Source: Planotetraspora kaengkrachanensis (GTDB lineage Bacteria > Actinomycetota > Actinomycetes > Streptosporangiales > Streptosporangiaceae). Taken from it: DNA of 64,000 nucleotides. The notes under the pieces were generated by a model, which saw only the letters and a program-made list of their open reading frames with translations, was not told the origin of the DNA and searched no databases. Below are positions 27,769 to 36,994 of this stretch, one piece after another. Both the position numbers and the translations under genes were made by a program. The stretch's first letter is position 1. Every line of letters begins with the position of its first letter. The stretch is taken from contig NZ_BONV01000018.1 in assembly GCF_016862895.1 (NCBI RefSeq), forward strand, positions 150,753 to 214,752, in the 5' to 3' direction.

Positions 27769-30762
27769 CTACGTTTCGACCTGGTCGAACTCCCGCAGGA
27801 GGACGCGGACGTCCTCGGCCTCGGGGGATCCGAGCCTGCTGAAGATGTCGAGGGCCTTGGTTAGCGCGTCCCGGCCGCGCGGCAGCTCACCCGCTCCGCG
27901 CAGGGCCTTGCCCAGGGCGGTCAGCGACTGGGCCTCGCCGTACGGGTGAGTGATCTCACGGCTGACGACCAGCGCCTGCTCCGCGTGGCGGGCCGCTTCG
28001 GCGAACCGGCCCGCGGAGATGAAGGTCGCCGCGAGGCGGTAGCAGACCCGCTGCTCCCAGACGCGCTGGTTGCTGGCGCGGAAGAAGGACAGGCATTCGG
28101 CGTGGTGGACGACGGCCTCGTTGAGCCGGCCGACGTAGGACAGGACGATGCCGAGGTGGTAGCGCGCGCGGGCGATGCCGGCGCCGCTCCCGATCTCGGT
28201 GAACATGGCGAGGCCGCGTTCGGAGACCGCGATGGCGTCCTGCGGGCGTCCCAGGCCGAGGTGGTCGCGGGCCGAGTAGCTCAGGGCGAGGGCCTCGCCC
28301 GCCGGGTTGCCGACCTGCCGGTAGACCCTCGTCGCGTGTTCGAACCATTCGAGCGCCTCGACGTGGCGCCGCTGCCGTCCGGCCACGACGGCCAGGGCGT
28401 TGCAGGTCTCGCCGAGCACGATGTGGTCGCCGGTCTCCTCGCCGATCGTCCGCGCGCCGAGGAACCGGTCCTCGGCCTCGTCGAGCCGGTTCGCCCCGAA
28501 CAGGACGCGGCCGAGCACGTACGCGCACCGCATCTCGCTGCGCCGGTCGCCGACCCGCTGGGCGGCGGCCAGCATCGCGGCCCCCCTCTGCTCGAACTCG
28601 CGCTGGTTGGTCCCCGACTCGAGCAGCGGCTCCATCGCGAGCAGCAGGTCGGCGGCGGGCACCAGGTCGTCCGCCGAGCCCGCGGACTCCGCGGCGTGGC
28701 CGATGGCGGCGAACAGGTCCTCGGCCTCCGCGGACAACCAGGCCACCGCCTCGTCGGCCGACGCGAACGTGTGCCCCCGCGCGCCGAGGTCGACCAGGCT
28801 GTCGGCGATCGCGCTGCCCTCGTAGGCGAGACGGTGCGCCGACCTGGAGGAGGCCAGGTAGAACCCGAGGAGGCGCCGCAGGGCGAGGGCACGCTCCGCC
28901 GGGGTGTCGGTCTCCTCGGCCTTGCGGCGCGCGAAGAGCCTGAGCAGGTCGTGGAAGCGATAACGCCCGGGGGCGGGAGCCTCGAGCAGGCTGGCGTCGA
29001 CGAGCGACTCCAGCAGGTCCTCAGCCTCGGACGGGCTGAGATCGAGCACGGCCGCGGCGGCGAACACCGAGATGTCCGATCCGTTCGGCAGGGACAGCAG
29101 CCGGAACGCGCGGGCCTGCCGAGGATCGAGCTGCCCGTATCCCAGGGCGAAGGTGGCGGAGACGGCGAGATTGCCGATCTTCATCTCGTCGAGCCTTCTG
29201 CGCTCGTCCGCCAGCCGGGGGACCAGGGACGCCACCGTCCACGACGGGCGTGCCGCGAGCCGGGACGCCACGATGCGCACGGCCAGCGGCAGGAAGCCGC
29301 AGGCGGCGACCACGTCCATGGCGGGGGCCCGCTCCGCGGCCACCCGGTCGGGCCCGGCGACCGCCGACAGCAGCGAGAGCGCCTCGTCGGGCTCCATCAC
29401 GTCGAGGTCGACGAGCCGGGCCCCGGGCAGGTCGGCGAGCTTGCCGCGGCCGGTGACGATCGCCGCGCACCCCGCCGAGCCGGGCAGCAGGTGCTCGACC
29501 TGCTCGGCGTCACGGGCGTTGTCGAGCAGCACGAGCATGCGGCGGTCGGCGAGCAGCGAGCGGAACAGCGCCGACCGCTCCGCCAGGCCGTCGGGGATGA
29601 CGTCGACGGGGATGCCGAGGGCGCGCAGGAAGGCCACCAGCGCGGTCTCGGGAGGAGTGGGCTCGTTGCCGTATCCCCGCAGGTCCGCATAGAGCTGGCC
29701 GTCGGGGAAGAGGTCCTCGGCCAGGTGGGCGACATGGACGGCGAGCGTGGTCTTGCCCACGCCCCCGATGCCGGACACGGCGGCGATCGGCACGCCCTCG
29801 CCGCCCCCGAGCAGTATCAGCAGCCGGTCGACCAGGCTCGCGCGGCCCGTGAAGTCGGTGACGGCGGCCGGCAGCTGGGCGGGCTTGGGCATCTCGACGA
29901 CCGGCTCCGCCTCGGCCTGGTCGTCGTCCCGCGGCTCGGGAGGGCTCGGCCGTACGGGCTCGGCGGGCCGCACGGGGGCCAGAGACGGATCGGCCGCCAG
30001 GATGCGGCGGTGGAGGTCCGTCAGCTCGGCGCCCGGCTCGATGCCGAGCTCGTCGATCAACGCGTTCCGGGTGTCGGTGAAGACGGACAACGCCTCCGCC
30101 TGCCGTCCGCACCGGTAGTAGGCGAGCATGAGCTGGGCCCGCAGGCGTTCACGGAGCGGGTGCTGCGCGGTGAGGGCGATCAGCTCGGCCACGACGTCGG
30201 TGTGCCTGCCGAGCTCCAGGTCGAGCTCCATCAACGCCTCGACGGTGCCGATGCGGCGCTCGATGAGCCGGTCGCGCTGCTGCTCGGCGTACGGTCCGAC
30301 CGCTCCGGCGAGCGGCTCGCCCGACCACAACGCGAGGGCGCCGCGCAGCAGTTCGGCGGCGTGAGCGGTCTCGCCGGTACGGCGGGCGGTCTCGGCGGCC
30401 GAGGTCTCCCGCTGGAAGACGCCGAGGTCGAACCAGGTGGGCTCGACGCGCAGGGCGTAGCCGCGCCCGACGGAGGTGAGCAGCTCAGGGCGGGTGCGGC
30501 GGGACCGGTCGGGCTCGAGGACGGTGCGCAGGCGTGAGACGTAGGTGCGCAGGGCGCCGAGCGCCCGCGGGGGAGCGTCCTCTCCCCAGATGGCGTCGAT
30601 CAGTTCGCCCGGTGTGGCCGCCCGGCCCTCCCTGAGGAGCAGCATCGCGAGGATGGAGCGTTGCAGGGGCGTCCCCAGATCGAGCTCGTCGCCGTCGCGC
30701 CAGGCGAGGACGGGTCCGAGCACGGCGAAGCGGAGGCCGCTCTCGGGGGCGTCACCTGGCAT
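27769..30762 (-). CDS. AfsR/DnrI-type SARP regulator with NB-ARC and TPR domains
   Basis: 997 residues. OmpR-like winged helix (about 10-100; LGTPLQRSILAMLLLREG, RALGALRTYVSRLRTVLEPD), bacterial transcriptional activator domain (about 105-255, ending IDELGIEPGAELTDLHRRIL), STAND NTPase with P-loop GIGGVGKTTLA (about 330), LVLLDNA Walker B, then TPR repeats to the end. This is the AfsR architecture, a pleiotropic activator of secondary metabolism and development. Start 30762 has GGGAG about 10 bases upstream. No biosynthetic cluster adjoins it here. Confidence 0.92.
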   Translation of the reverse strand: MPGDAPESGLRFAVLGPVLAWRDGDELDLGTPLQRSILAMLLLREGRAATPGELIDAIWGEDAPPRALGALRTYVSRLRTVLEPDRSRRTRPELLTSVGRGYALRVEPTWFDLGVFQRETSAAETARRTGETAHAAELLRGALALWSGEPLAGAVGPYAEQQRDRLIERRIGTVEALMELDLELGRHTDVVAELIALTAQHPLRERLRAQLMLAYYRCGRQAEALSVFTDTRNALIDELGIEPGAELTDLHRRILAADPSLAPVRPAEPVRPSPPEPRDDDQAEAEPVVEMPKPAQLPAAVTDFTGRASLVDRLLILLGGGEGVPIAAVSGIGGVGKTTLAVHVAHLAEDLFPDGQLYADLRGYGNEPTPPETALVAFLRALGIPVDVIPDGLAERSALFRSLLADRRMLVLLDNARDAEQVEHLLPGSAGCAAIVTGRGKLADLPGARLVDLDVMEPDEALSLLSAVAGPDRVAAERAPAMDVVAACGFLPLAVRIVASRLAARPSWTVASLVPRLADERRRLDEMKIGNLAVSATFALGYGQLDPRQARAFRLLSLPNGSDISVFAAAAVLDLSPSEAEDLLESLVDASLLEAPAPGRYRFHDLLRLFARRKAEETDTPAERALALRRLLGFYLASSRSAHRLAYEGSAIADSLVDLGARGHTFASADEAVAWLSAEAEDLFAAIGHAAESAGSADDLVPAADLLLAMEPLLESGTNQREFEQRGAAMLAAAQRVGDRRSEMRCAYVLGRVLFGANRLDEAEDRFLGARTIGEETGDHIVLGETCNALAVVAGRQRRHVEALEWFEHATRVYRQVGNPAGEALALSYSARDHLGLGRPQDAIAVSERGLAMFTEIGSGAGIARARYHLGIVLSYVGRLNEAVVHHAECLSFFRASNQRVWEQRVCYRLAATFISAGRFAEAARHAEQALVVSREITHPYGEAQSLTALGKALRGAGELPRGRDALTKALDIFSRLGSPEAEDVRVLLREFDQVET

Positions 30763-30903
30763 GCGCTCATGTCTCCCATTAGCAATTTTTCGACCAAATG
30801 ATAGATCCCAGATCGCTGGTCCAATAGTGAGGAGGGCCCTCGTTAACCGAAGCGTTGATTCACCGTCAATCGGGCGTTGAGCTCCGATGGGGATGTTGTG
30901 ACT

Positions 30904-30942
30904 GTGAGGTGGTGGCCCCTGCGGGGGCGGCCACCGCCTCAC
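30904..30942. terminator. Hairpin with 14-bp stem
   Basis: GTGAGGTGGTGGCC (30904-30917) pairs with GGCCACCGCCTCAC (30929-30942), with one G-T wobble and an 11-nt loop. It lies 70 bp past the GNAT gene's stop on its strand and upstream of the SARP gene, a typical GC-rich actinobacterial terminator without T tract. Confidence 0.55.
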
Positions 30943-31011
30943 CCGGGCGGGCCCGGGGCCGGCGCGGCCCGCTCCTTTCCAGCGGAGCCGCGCCGATTAG
31001 CAGGGTCGGGA

Positions 31012-31662
31012 TCAGGCCGCTTCCACTTCAACGAGGCCGAGCCTCGCGTGGAGACGTTCTCGGACGGCAGGCCATTCGAGATCGAGGATGGAGTAGTACG
31101 CCGTATCTCGGACCGTGTCGTCGGCGCCTCGGGTGTCCGCCCGTCGCACACCGTCGAGGTGTGCGCCGAGGGCCTCGATGGCGGCCCGAGATCGAGTGTT
31201 GCGTACGTCGGCCTTGAGGGTGATCCGGTGAACCTGCCAGGTCTCGAAGGCGTGCGAGAGCATCAGGTACTTGCTCTCCCTGTTGACGCCGGTTCCCTGG
31301 GCCGCGGCCGCGAGCCAGGTGTAACCGATGTCCGCCACGGACGGGACCTCGCCGATCATCCCCTTGGAGCCCGGAGGCCAGGGCATGGGGCCCTGCCAGT
31401 ACTCCAGGTTCATCAGGCGGGTGGCACCGACGATGCGGTCGGTGTGCAGCCACCGGATGGCGAAGGGCAACGTGCGGCCCTCCGCCTGCTCAGCCAGAGC
31501 GGCCTCCACGTAGGAGACCATCTCGTCCCGGCCTGCGGGAACGCGAGTGAAGGCATAGGTCGAGCGGTCTTCACTCGCAGCGGCGACGAGTTCGTCGATC
31601 ACCGCCAGGCTGAGCGGTTCCAGGCGCACGGAGCGCCCGGACAGGGTGACAAAAGCGGGCAT
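31012..31662 (-). CDS. GNAT family N-acetyltransferase (RimJ/RimL-like)
   Basis: 216 residues. GNAT fold: VRLEPLSLAVIDEL, IGYTWLAAAAQGTGVNRESKYLML (acetyl-CoA loop region with Q-G-T-G-V-N), HRITLKADVRNTRSRAAIEALG. The last motif is typical of RimJ/RimL protein N-terminal or small-molecule acetyltransferases. Start ATG at 31662; a GTG at 31668 is possible. Substrate unknown. Confidence 0.88.
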   Translation of the reverse strand: MPAFVTLSGRSVRLEPLSLAVIDELVAAASEDRSTYAFTRVPAGRDEMVSYVEAALAEQAEGRTLPFAIRWLHTDRIVGATRLMNLEYWQGPMPWPPGSKGMIGEVPSVADIGYTWLAAAAQGTGVNRESKYLMLSHAFETWQVHRITLKADVRNTRSRAAIEALGAHLDGVRRADTRGADDTVRDTAYYSILDLEWPAVRERLHARLGLVEVEAA

Positions 31663-31870
31663 GAGCACATGATGAGGGCTTGGAAAGATGCCTGGTGCTT
31701 AATGACACGAGACATCTTGTGGTGCCCCAGGTTAAGCAGTGGATTATGCGACAAAACCGCAGGTCAGAGGGGTGACAGCAGGCCGTTCGCGTAGGGGTTC
31801 CAGGTAAAGATTTCGGCAAAGATCGCGTACACCCCCGAAGTGCCTCATATAGGGGCTTCGACGACGCCCG

Positions 31871-33145
31871 TCAGAGGCGGGACGCGACGGCTGTCTCCGT
31901 GGCGGCGCCGCCTCTGGAGCGCCCGCCGCGGCACCGTCCGAGCCCCTCGAGCGCCTCGTCGAGATGCCTGAGGGAGGCGGCGATCCAGGGCAGCCGGGTC
32001 GGGTCGTCCGCGCAGAGGGCGGCGAGCCGCTGCTCGGCGGACTCCCCGTACAACAGGCTGGTGGCGACCCTGATCCGGGGCGCCCGCTGACGGTCCCCGA
32101 AGGCCGTGCCGGGCAGGACGGCGACGCCGTGCTTCTCGATCAGTTCGGTGGCGAGCTCGGTCGACGACCCGAAAGACGGTATTTCCGGGTACAGGTAGAA
32201 GCCGCCTTGCGGTGGCTCCACGTGCGCCCCCGACCTGGTGAAACGCTCGGCGACGGCACGGGCCACGATGCCGTGCAACCGCCGGCTGTCGGCCACCCGG
32301 CGCACCAGGTCACGCGGCTCACTGAACGCGTACGCGGCGGCGTGCTGCACCGGCGCGGGCGGCGTCGACCAGATCTCACTGGCCAGGGCGAGCAGCCGGT
32401 CACGGAGGCCGGCCGCGGGCAGCCGGGTGCATCCGGTGCGCCAGCCGCCGAGCGCCAGGCTCTTGCTGAGCCCGGTCGTGATGACCGTGCGCTCGGGGGC
32501 GAACTCGGCGGGGCTGGCGAACACGGCCGAGGGGTCGTGCACGAGGTCGCGGTAGATCTCGTCCGAGATGATGATCAGGTCGAGCTCGCGGGCCAGGACC
32601 GCCAACCGCCGTACGGTCTCCGGCCGGGCGAGCCTGCCTGTGGGGTTGTCGGGCAGGGTGACCAGCACCGAGTTGACGACGCGGCCGCGCGCCCTGGCCT
32701 CGGACACGGCCGGGGCGAGCAGGTCCGGGTCGGGAACGCCGCCCTCGCCGGGAGGCGGAGGCAGCAGGATCGGCCGCACGCCGACGATCTCGGCCTGGGC
32801 GGCGTAGCTCACCCAGCTCGGCATCGGGAGGACGACGTCGCCGCCGAGGGCGAGGAGCAGGCCGAACAGCAGGGCCTTGCTGCCGGGCCCGGACACCACC
32901 AGGCCGGGGTCCGTGGGCAGTCCGCGCCGTCCCCAGTATCCGGCGGCCGACTCCCTCAGCTCGGCTGAGCCGGCGACCTCGCCGTAACCGTTGTCGCCGC
33001 TCGCCTCGGAGAGCCTGTTCCGCAGTGCCGGGTGCACCGGCAGGCCCGCCTCCCCGAAGGCGAGGTTGAGGACGCGGATTCCCGCGCGGCGCCTTCGGAC
33101 GATGTCCTCGTTCGCCGCCAATGTCGCAGACAGGATGACATTCAC
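31871..33145 (-). CDS. Class I/II pyridoxal-phosphate aminotransferase
   Basis: 424 residues. AspC-like fold: LNLAFGEAGLPVHPALRN, GYGEVAGSAELRE, DNPTGRLARPETV, IISDEIYRDLVHD, PLP Lys in TGLSKSLALGGWRTG, and RIRVATSLLYG. GTG start at 33145 has GGAGG 4 bases upstream, which fixes the start; the frame stays open further upstream but without family sequence. Divergent LysR regulator is the likely controller. Substrate not determinable. Confidence 0.88.
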   Translation of the reverse strand: MNVILSATLAANEDIVRRRRAGIRVLNLAFGEAGLPVHPALRNRLSEASGDNGYGEVAGSAELRESAAGYWGRRGLPTDPGLVVSGPGSKALLFGLLLALGGDVVLPMPSWVSYAAQAEIVGVRPILLPPPPGEGGVPDPDLLAPAVSEARARGRVVNSVLVTLPDNPTGRLARPETVRRLAVLARELDLIIISDEIYRDLVHDPSAVFASPAEFAPERTVITTGLSKSLALGGWRTGCTRLPAAGLRDRLLALASEIWSTPPAPVQHAAAYAFSEPRDLVRRVADSRRLHGIVARAVAERFTRSGAHVEPPQGGFYLYPEIPSFGSSTELATELIEKHGVAVLPGTAFGDRQRAPRIRVATSLLYGESAEQRLAALCADDPTRLPWIAASLRHLDEALEGLGRCRGGRSRGGAATETAVASRL

Positions 33146-33239
33146 TATGCCTCCAGATATCGGCGGAACGTTCCCAGGGTCTCGGGGTATAGGCATCAGC
33201 ACAAGCGAGGCTTTCAGGTGCCGGGAGTAAGGAAGACCG

Positions 33240-34226
33240 ATGCTCGATCTGCGCCGATTGATCCTGATCTGCGAGTTCGCTCGGCGCGGGAGCATAGCGG
33301 CGACGGCCTCATCGCTCGGGTACAGCGCATCGGCGGTCTCCCAGCAACTCGCCGCGCTCGAACGGGAGGCGGGCGCGGCCCTGCTCGACCGGACGTCCAG
33401 AAGCGCCGAACTCACCGACGCGGGATGGCGTCTCGTCGACCACGCCCAGCGGATCCTCGCGATGGTCGAGACGGCCGAGTCGGACCTGTCCGCGCACACG
33501 GCGACGCCGTCCGGGCGGGTGGTGGTCACCGCGTTCCCCACCGCGGCCGTGGCCTTCGCACCCGCACTCGCACGCTCGCTGCGACGCCACCGGGAGCTGT
33601 CGTTGCGACTGCGCCAGAGCAGGTCCGGGCGCGGCATGCGCGAGGTGGAGTCGGGCGAGGTCGACATCGCCCTGATCGACGACTGGTGGGGCCGGGCGCG
33701 CCGAGACACCTCGGTGCGGACGTTTCCGCTGCTCGTGGATCCCCTGGTCCTCGTGGTGCCCAGGCGGCACCCCATGGCCGATCCCGGCGTGCCCATCGAC
33801 CTGGCCGCCCTTCGCGAGGAGCCGTGGATGGCCACGCCGGACGGTGAGCCGTCCCGCACCGCCGTCGACCGCCTCCTGGGCACGGCCGGCGGGGCGGCCC
33901 CCGTCGCGTGGGAGTTCGAGGGGCTCGGGACCATCCTGAGCCTCGTGGCCCGGGGGATCGGGATCGCGGCCGTGCCCGCGCTGGCCCTCGCCGCGGGCGT
34001 CCGGGGGGTCGCCGTCCGGGATCTGCCCGGCGAGCCCGTCGAGCGGCACGTCTACGCGGTGGCGAGGGAGTCGAGCGTGCACCGGCCGTCCGTCGCCGCG
34101 ACGCTGCGGGCGATCCACGTCGCCGCGCGCTTCCTGGTGACCGACCTCGGCCACCTGCGCGGGCACAGAGAGGACGGCGACCCGCGAAACGGGCCCCCGC
34201 ACGGCTCCGGAGGATCACCCGTGTGA
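33240..34226 (+). CDS. LysR family transcriptional regulator
   Basis: 328 residues. N-terminal HTH (LRRLILICEFARRGSIAATA, YSASAVSQQLAALEREAGAA) and a periplasmic-binding-type effector domain (LVARGIGIAAVPALAL). It sits 94 bp from and divergent to the aminotransferase, the classic LysR arrangement in which the regulator controls its neighbour. Confidence 0.92.
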   Translation: MLDLRRLILICEFARRGSIAATASSLGYSASAVSQQLAALEREAGAALLDRTSRSAELTDAGWRLVDHAQRILAMVETAESDLSAHTATPSGRVVVTAFPTAAVAFAPALARSLRRHRELSLRLRQSRSGRGMREVESGEVDIALIDDWWGRARRDTSVRTFPLLVDPLVLVVPRRHPMADPGVPIDLAALREEPWMATPDGEPSRTAVDRLLGTAGGAAPVAWEFEGLGTILSLVARGIGIAAVPALALAAGVRGVAVRDLPGEPVERHVYAVARESSVHRPSVAATLRAIHVAARFLVTDLGHLRGHREDGDPRNGPPHGSGGSPV

Positions 34227-34323
34227 TCGATCACCGGGCGGAGTACGTTGCAGTGACGGGTCCACCGTCCCGGCTCATCCGGCACCACCAGCACCCGACG
34301 TACCCCTGACGCAGAGGACGATG

Positions 34324-35082
34324 ATGTCGAGATTCACCGGCAAGTACGCGATCGTGACGGGCGCCGCCCAGGGCATCGGAGCGGCCGTCGCGCGACGACT
34401 GGCGTCGGAGGGCGCCGCCGTGGCCTGCGTCGACTACACGGCCGACCGCTGCGCCCCGACGGCCGAGGAGATCATCAAGGCGGGCGGCAGGGCCGTCGCG
34501 TACGGCTGCGACGTGTCCGACGGCGGCCAGGTCGAGGCCCTCGTGCCCCAGGTGATCGGCGAGTTCGGCCGGGTCGACGTTCTCGTGAACAACGCGGGGA
34601 TGACCAGGGACAACCTGCTCTTCCGCATGTCGGAGGACGACTGGGACCAGGTCGTCGACGTCAACCTCAAGAGCGTCTTCCTGCTCACGCGGGCCGTGCA
34701 GAAGCACATGGTCGACCAGCGGGCGGGGGCCGTGGTGAACCTGTCAAGCCGGTCGGCCCTGGGCAACCGCGGGCAGGCCAACTACGCCGCGGCCAAGGCC
34801 GGCGTCCAGGGCCTCACGGCCACGATGGCGCTGGAACTCGGGCCCTTCGGCATCCGGGTCAACGCCGTTGCGCCCGGCTACGTCGCGACCGCGATGACCG
34901 AGGCCACCGCCTACCGGGTGGGGTCCACGCCCGACGAGCACCAGGCCGCCGCCTCCTCGATGATCCCGTTGCGCCGGGTGGCCCAGCCGGAGGAGATCGC
35001 CTCCGTCGTGGCCTTCTTCGCCTCCGACGACGCGTCGTACGTCAGCGGCCAGACCCTCTACGTGAACGGCGGGAGCCGCTGA
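34324..35082 (+). CDS. SDR oxidoreductase, 3-oxoacyl-ACP reductase (FabG) type
   Basis: 252 residues. NAD(P)-binding TGAAQGIGAAVA (about 12-23), NNAG, catalytic Ser in NLSSRSALG and YAAAK (Tyr/Lys), C-terminal FFASDDASYVSGQTLYVNGG. It closely follows FabG, though secondary-metabolite or catabolic SDRs look alike. ATG at 34324 has AGAGGA at 5 bases; ATG at 34321 is adjacent. Its stop overlaps the probable CTG start of the next gene. Confidence 0.88.
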   Translation: MSRFTGKYAIVTGAAQGIGAAVARRLASEGAAVACVDYTADRCAPTAEEIIKAGGRAVAYGCDVSDGGQVEALVPQVIGEFGRVDVLVNNAGMTRDNLLFRMSEDDWDQVVDVNLKSVFLLTRAVQKHMVDQRAGAVVNLSSRSALGNRGQANYAAAKAGVQGLTATMALELGPFGIRVNAVAPGYVATAMTEATAYRVGSTPDEHQAAASSMIPLRRVAQPEEIASVVAFFASDDASYVSGQTLYVNGGSR

Positions 35083-36089
35083 CCGGGGACGAGCGCGGCG
35101 TCCGCGTCGGCGTCTTCCTCATCGCCGCGGGCTTTCCGGGCATGACGCCCGGCGAGGTCCTGCGGAACACGGTAGAGGCCGTCGTGGCGGCGGAGCGTGC
35201 CGGATTCGCCGACGCGTGGATCGCCGAACACCACTTCATGTCGTACGGCGTGTGCCCCTCGGCCACCACGCTCGCGGCCGTCGCGCTCGGCCGTACGACG
35301 CGGATCACGGTCGGGACGGCGGTGAGCGTCCTGTCGACGTGGCATCCCGTCGCTCTCGCGGAGCAGGCGGCGATCCTCGACCAGGTGTCCGGCGGCAGGT
35401 TCCGCCTGGGGGTCGGCAGGGGCGGGCCCTGGGTCGACCTCGAGGTCTTCGGGACGGGCCTGGACCGGTTCGAGTCCGGGTTCGGCGAGTCGCTCGACCT
35501 GCTGTGCGCGGCACTCGGCGGCGACGCGGTGTCGGCGGACGGGACCTTCTTCCGCTTCCGAGAGGTGCCCTTCGTCCCCGCCGTACGGATGTCGCCCGTC
35601 GTGGCGTGCACGTCCGCGGCGGGAATCCGGCTCGCCGCGGACCGGGGGCTGCCCATGCTCGTCGGCATGCACGTCGACGACGAGGAGAAGGCCGCGATGC
35701 TCGGCGACTACCGGGCCGCGGCTGGACGGCTGCGGGAGCCCGGCCATGTCGCGGCCGCCGTCGGTCACGTGGCCGACTCGACGGCCGGGGCCGTGAGGGA
35801 GTTGAAGGAGTCGCTGCCCCGGTGGCTCGGTCCCGGGCTCGCCGGATATCGGCCTGTGGACGGGCGGCCGCCTCCGCAGCGCGATATCCACAAGTATGTG
35901 GACAAGTTGTGCCGCATTCATCCGGTCGGATCGCCTGAGCATTGCGTGGACACGATCCGGGCCACGGTGGAGCGGACCGGGCTGCGTCATCTCATCCTCA
36001 TGGTCGAGGGCGGCGGCGACCACGCCCGGACGCTGGAGAACATCGCCCGGCTCGGCTCCGAGGTGCTCCCCGCGCTGGCCGACGTCTGA
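35079..36089 (+). CDS. LLM class oxidoreductase, probable CTG start
   Basis: 336 residues from CTG 35079. Luciferase-like TIM barrel: VRVGVFLIAAGFPG (first beta strand), GFADAWIAEHHFM, TAVSVLSTWHPVALAEQAA, GGRFRLGVGRGGP. The first ATG (35142) would remove the first strand, which family members keep. No ATG, GTG or TTG lies in frame upstream of it. The CTG overlaps the SDR stop (CTGA) and has GGGAG 3 bases before it, indicating coupled initiation (inference). Probable redox partner of the SDR. Confidence 0.75.
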   Translation: MTGDERGVRVGVFLIAAGFPGMTPGEVLRNTVEAVVAAERAGFADAWIAEHHFMSYGVCPSATTLAAVALGRTTRITVGTAVSVLSTWHPVALAEQAAILDQVSGGRFRLGVGRGGPWVDLEVFGTGLDRFESGFGESLDLLCAALGGDAVSADGTFFRFREVPFVPAVRMSPVVACTSAAGIRLAADRGLPMLVGMHVDDEEKAAMLGDYRAAAGRLREPGHVAAAVGHVADSTAGAVRELKESLPRWLGPGLAGYRPVDGRPPPQRDIHKYVDKLCRIHPVGSPEHCVDTIRATVERTGLRHLILMVEGGGDHARTLENIARLGSEVLPALADV

Positions 36090-36165
36090 CACCTCGCCTG
36101 GTTTGCGCGCCCTCGCGGGCGACGACCCGCCCGGTCGTGGACGGGACACCGGGCGGATGCGGCCG

Positions 36166-36421
36166 GGACATGTCCCGCGGCGTACATGGTCGCGCAGAGC
36201 GGGAAGGTCGACGCCGCCGCGTTCAGCGCGGCCATCGGGGACGGACCGGCCGCCTCGTTGCCCGGAATCGTCTTCACGGTGATGTTCTTCGCCGGCGCCT
36301 GTTCCTGAGCGAGAAGACCGTGCGCAACCACGTGTCGAGCATCTTCGCGAAACTCCGGGTCGACGACCGGTCCCAGGCCATCGTCCGGGCCAGGCGCGTC
36401 GGTCTGGGGTCGGGGGAGTGA
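36166..36421 (+). pseudogene. Gene debris: LuxR/NarL HTH C-terminus fused out of frame to an unknown fragment
   Basis: Codons from about 36270 to the TGA at 36419-36421 encode RRRLFLSEKTVRNHVSSIFA and KLRVDDRSQAIVRARRVGLG, the DNA-binding tail of a NarL-type response regulator. Its receiver domain and start are absent. A different frame just upstream (ATG 36186 to TGA about 36308) has strongly coding base composition and encodes an AAFSAAIGDG...GIVFTVMFF fragment that I cannot assign. The two overlap, consistent with a deletion joining two dead genes. Confidence 0.6.
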
Positions 36422-36484
36422 CGGGCTCGGAGAGTGAGGGGCCCGGAGCGGCCGGAACCGGTCGGCCGCTCCGAGCTCTCGGGG

Positions 36485-36871
36485 TCAGCAGTCGACCAGT
36501 TCGGGCTTCTGGTTGAGGATCTGGGCGCGCGGGGTCACGAAGTCCGTGTACGCCTCCGTCGCCGCCGGGTGGAAGACGGCCACCCGATGGCAGTTCTGGA
36601 ACGCGAGCCGGATGCCGAAGTGCCGTTCGAGGGCGCCGCGCATGGCGTCGCTCGCGAGGCACCGCAGGAGCTGGCCGCGCGCGGCCTCGTCGGGCGGGGG
36701 GACCTGGTTGTCGGCGAATTCGGCGCCCGACCTGTCCCGCTGCTCGGCCAGTTCACTGATCGTCGTCCAGGCGTAGGGCAGTGAGTCGCGGACGCACGCG
36801 ATGAACGCCGCGTCGTCGACCTCCCCCGCGCGAGCCTGGTCGAGCAGATCGTTCGGAACGGTCAGCGACAT
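36485..36871 (-). CDS. SCO5389 family protein
   Basis: 128 residues. Matches the actinobacterial SCO5389 family almost end to end: MSLTVPNDLLDQARAGEVDD, EFADNQVPPPDEAARGQLLR, FGIRLAFQNCHRVAVFHP. Cytosolic, no signal. Function unknown. AGGAG lies upstream of the ATG. Directly downstream of a CooC/ParA-like ATPase on the same strand. Confidence 0.88.
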   Translation of the reverse strand: MSLTVPNDLLDQARAGEVDDAAFIACVRDSLPYAWTTISELAEQRDRSGAEFADNQVPPPDEAARGQLLRCLASDAMRGALERHFGIRLAFQNCHRVAVFHPAATEAYTDFVTPRAQILNQKPELVDC

Positions 36872-36905
36872 GAGACTTTCTCCTCTCGGAAGGAACCTCT
36901 TGAAG

Positions 36906-36937
36906 GGAACTCGGACGGAACTCGGACAGAACTCGAC
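36906..36937. repeat. Three 11-bp direct repeats upstream of the SCO5389-family gene
   Basis: GGAACTCGGAC at 36906-36916 and 36917-36927, then AGAACTCGAC at 36928-36937. The 11-bp pitch places the units on nearly one helix face, 35 bp before the start of the gene on the minus strand; candidate regulator binding site. Confidence 0.55.
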
Positions 36938-36994
36938 AAACTGAGACGCTAGATCGGGCGGAGGGCGCCTCCATCTGGCCTGAAGGCGACAAGT

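Noticed and set aside
27769..30762. SARP gene as a marker of an adjacent biosynthetic gene cluster
   Set aside because: No polyketide, peptide or terpene synthase genes occur in the window; the regulator has AfsR-like pleiotropic architecture.
30877..31794. 305-residue plus-strand frame
   Set aside because: Antisense to the GNAT gene and without recognisable domains.
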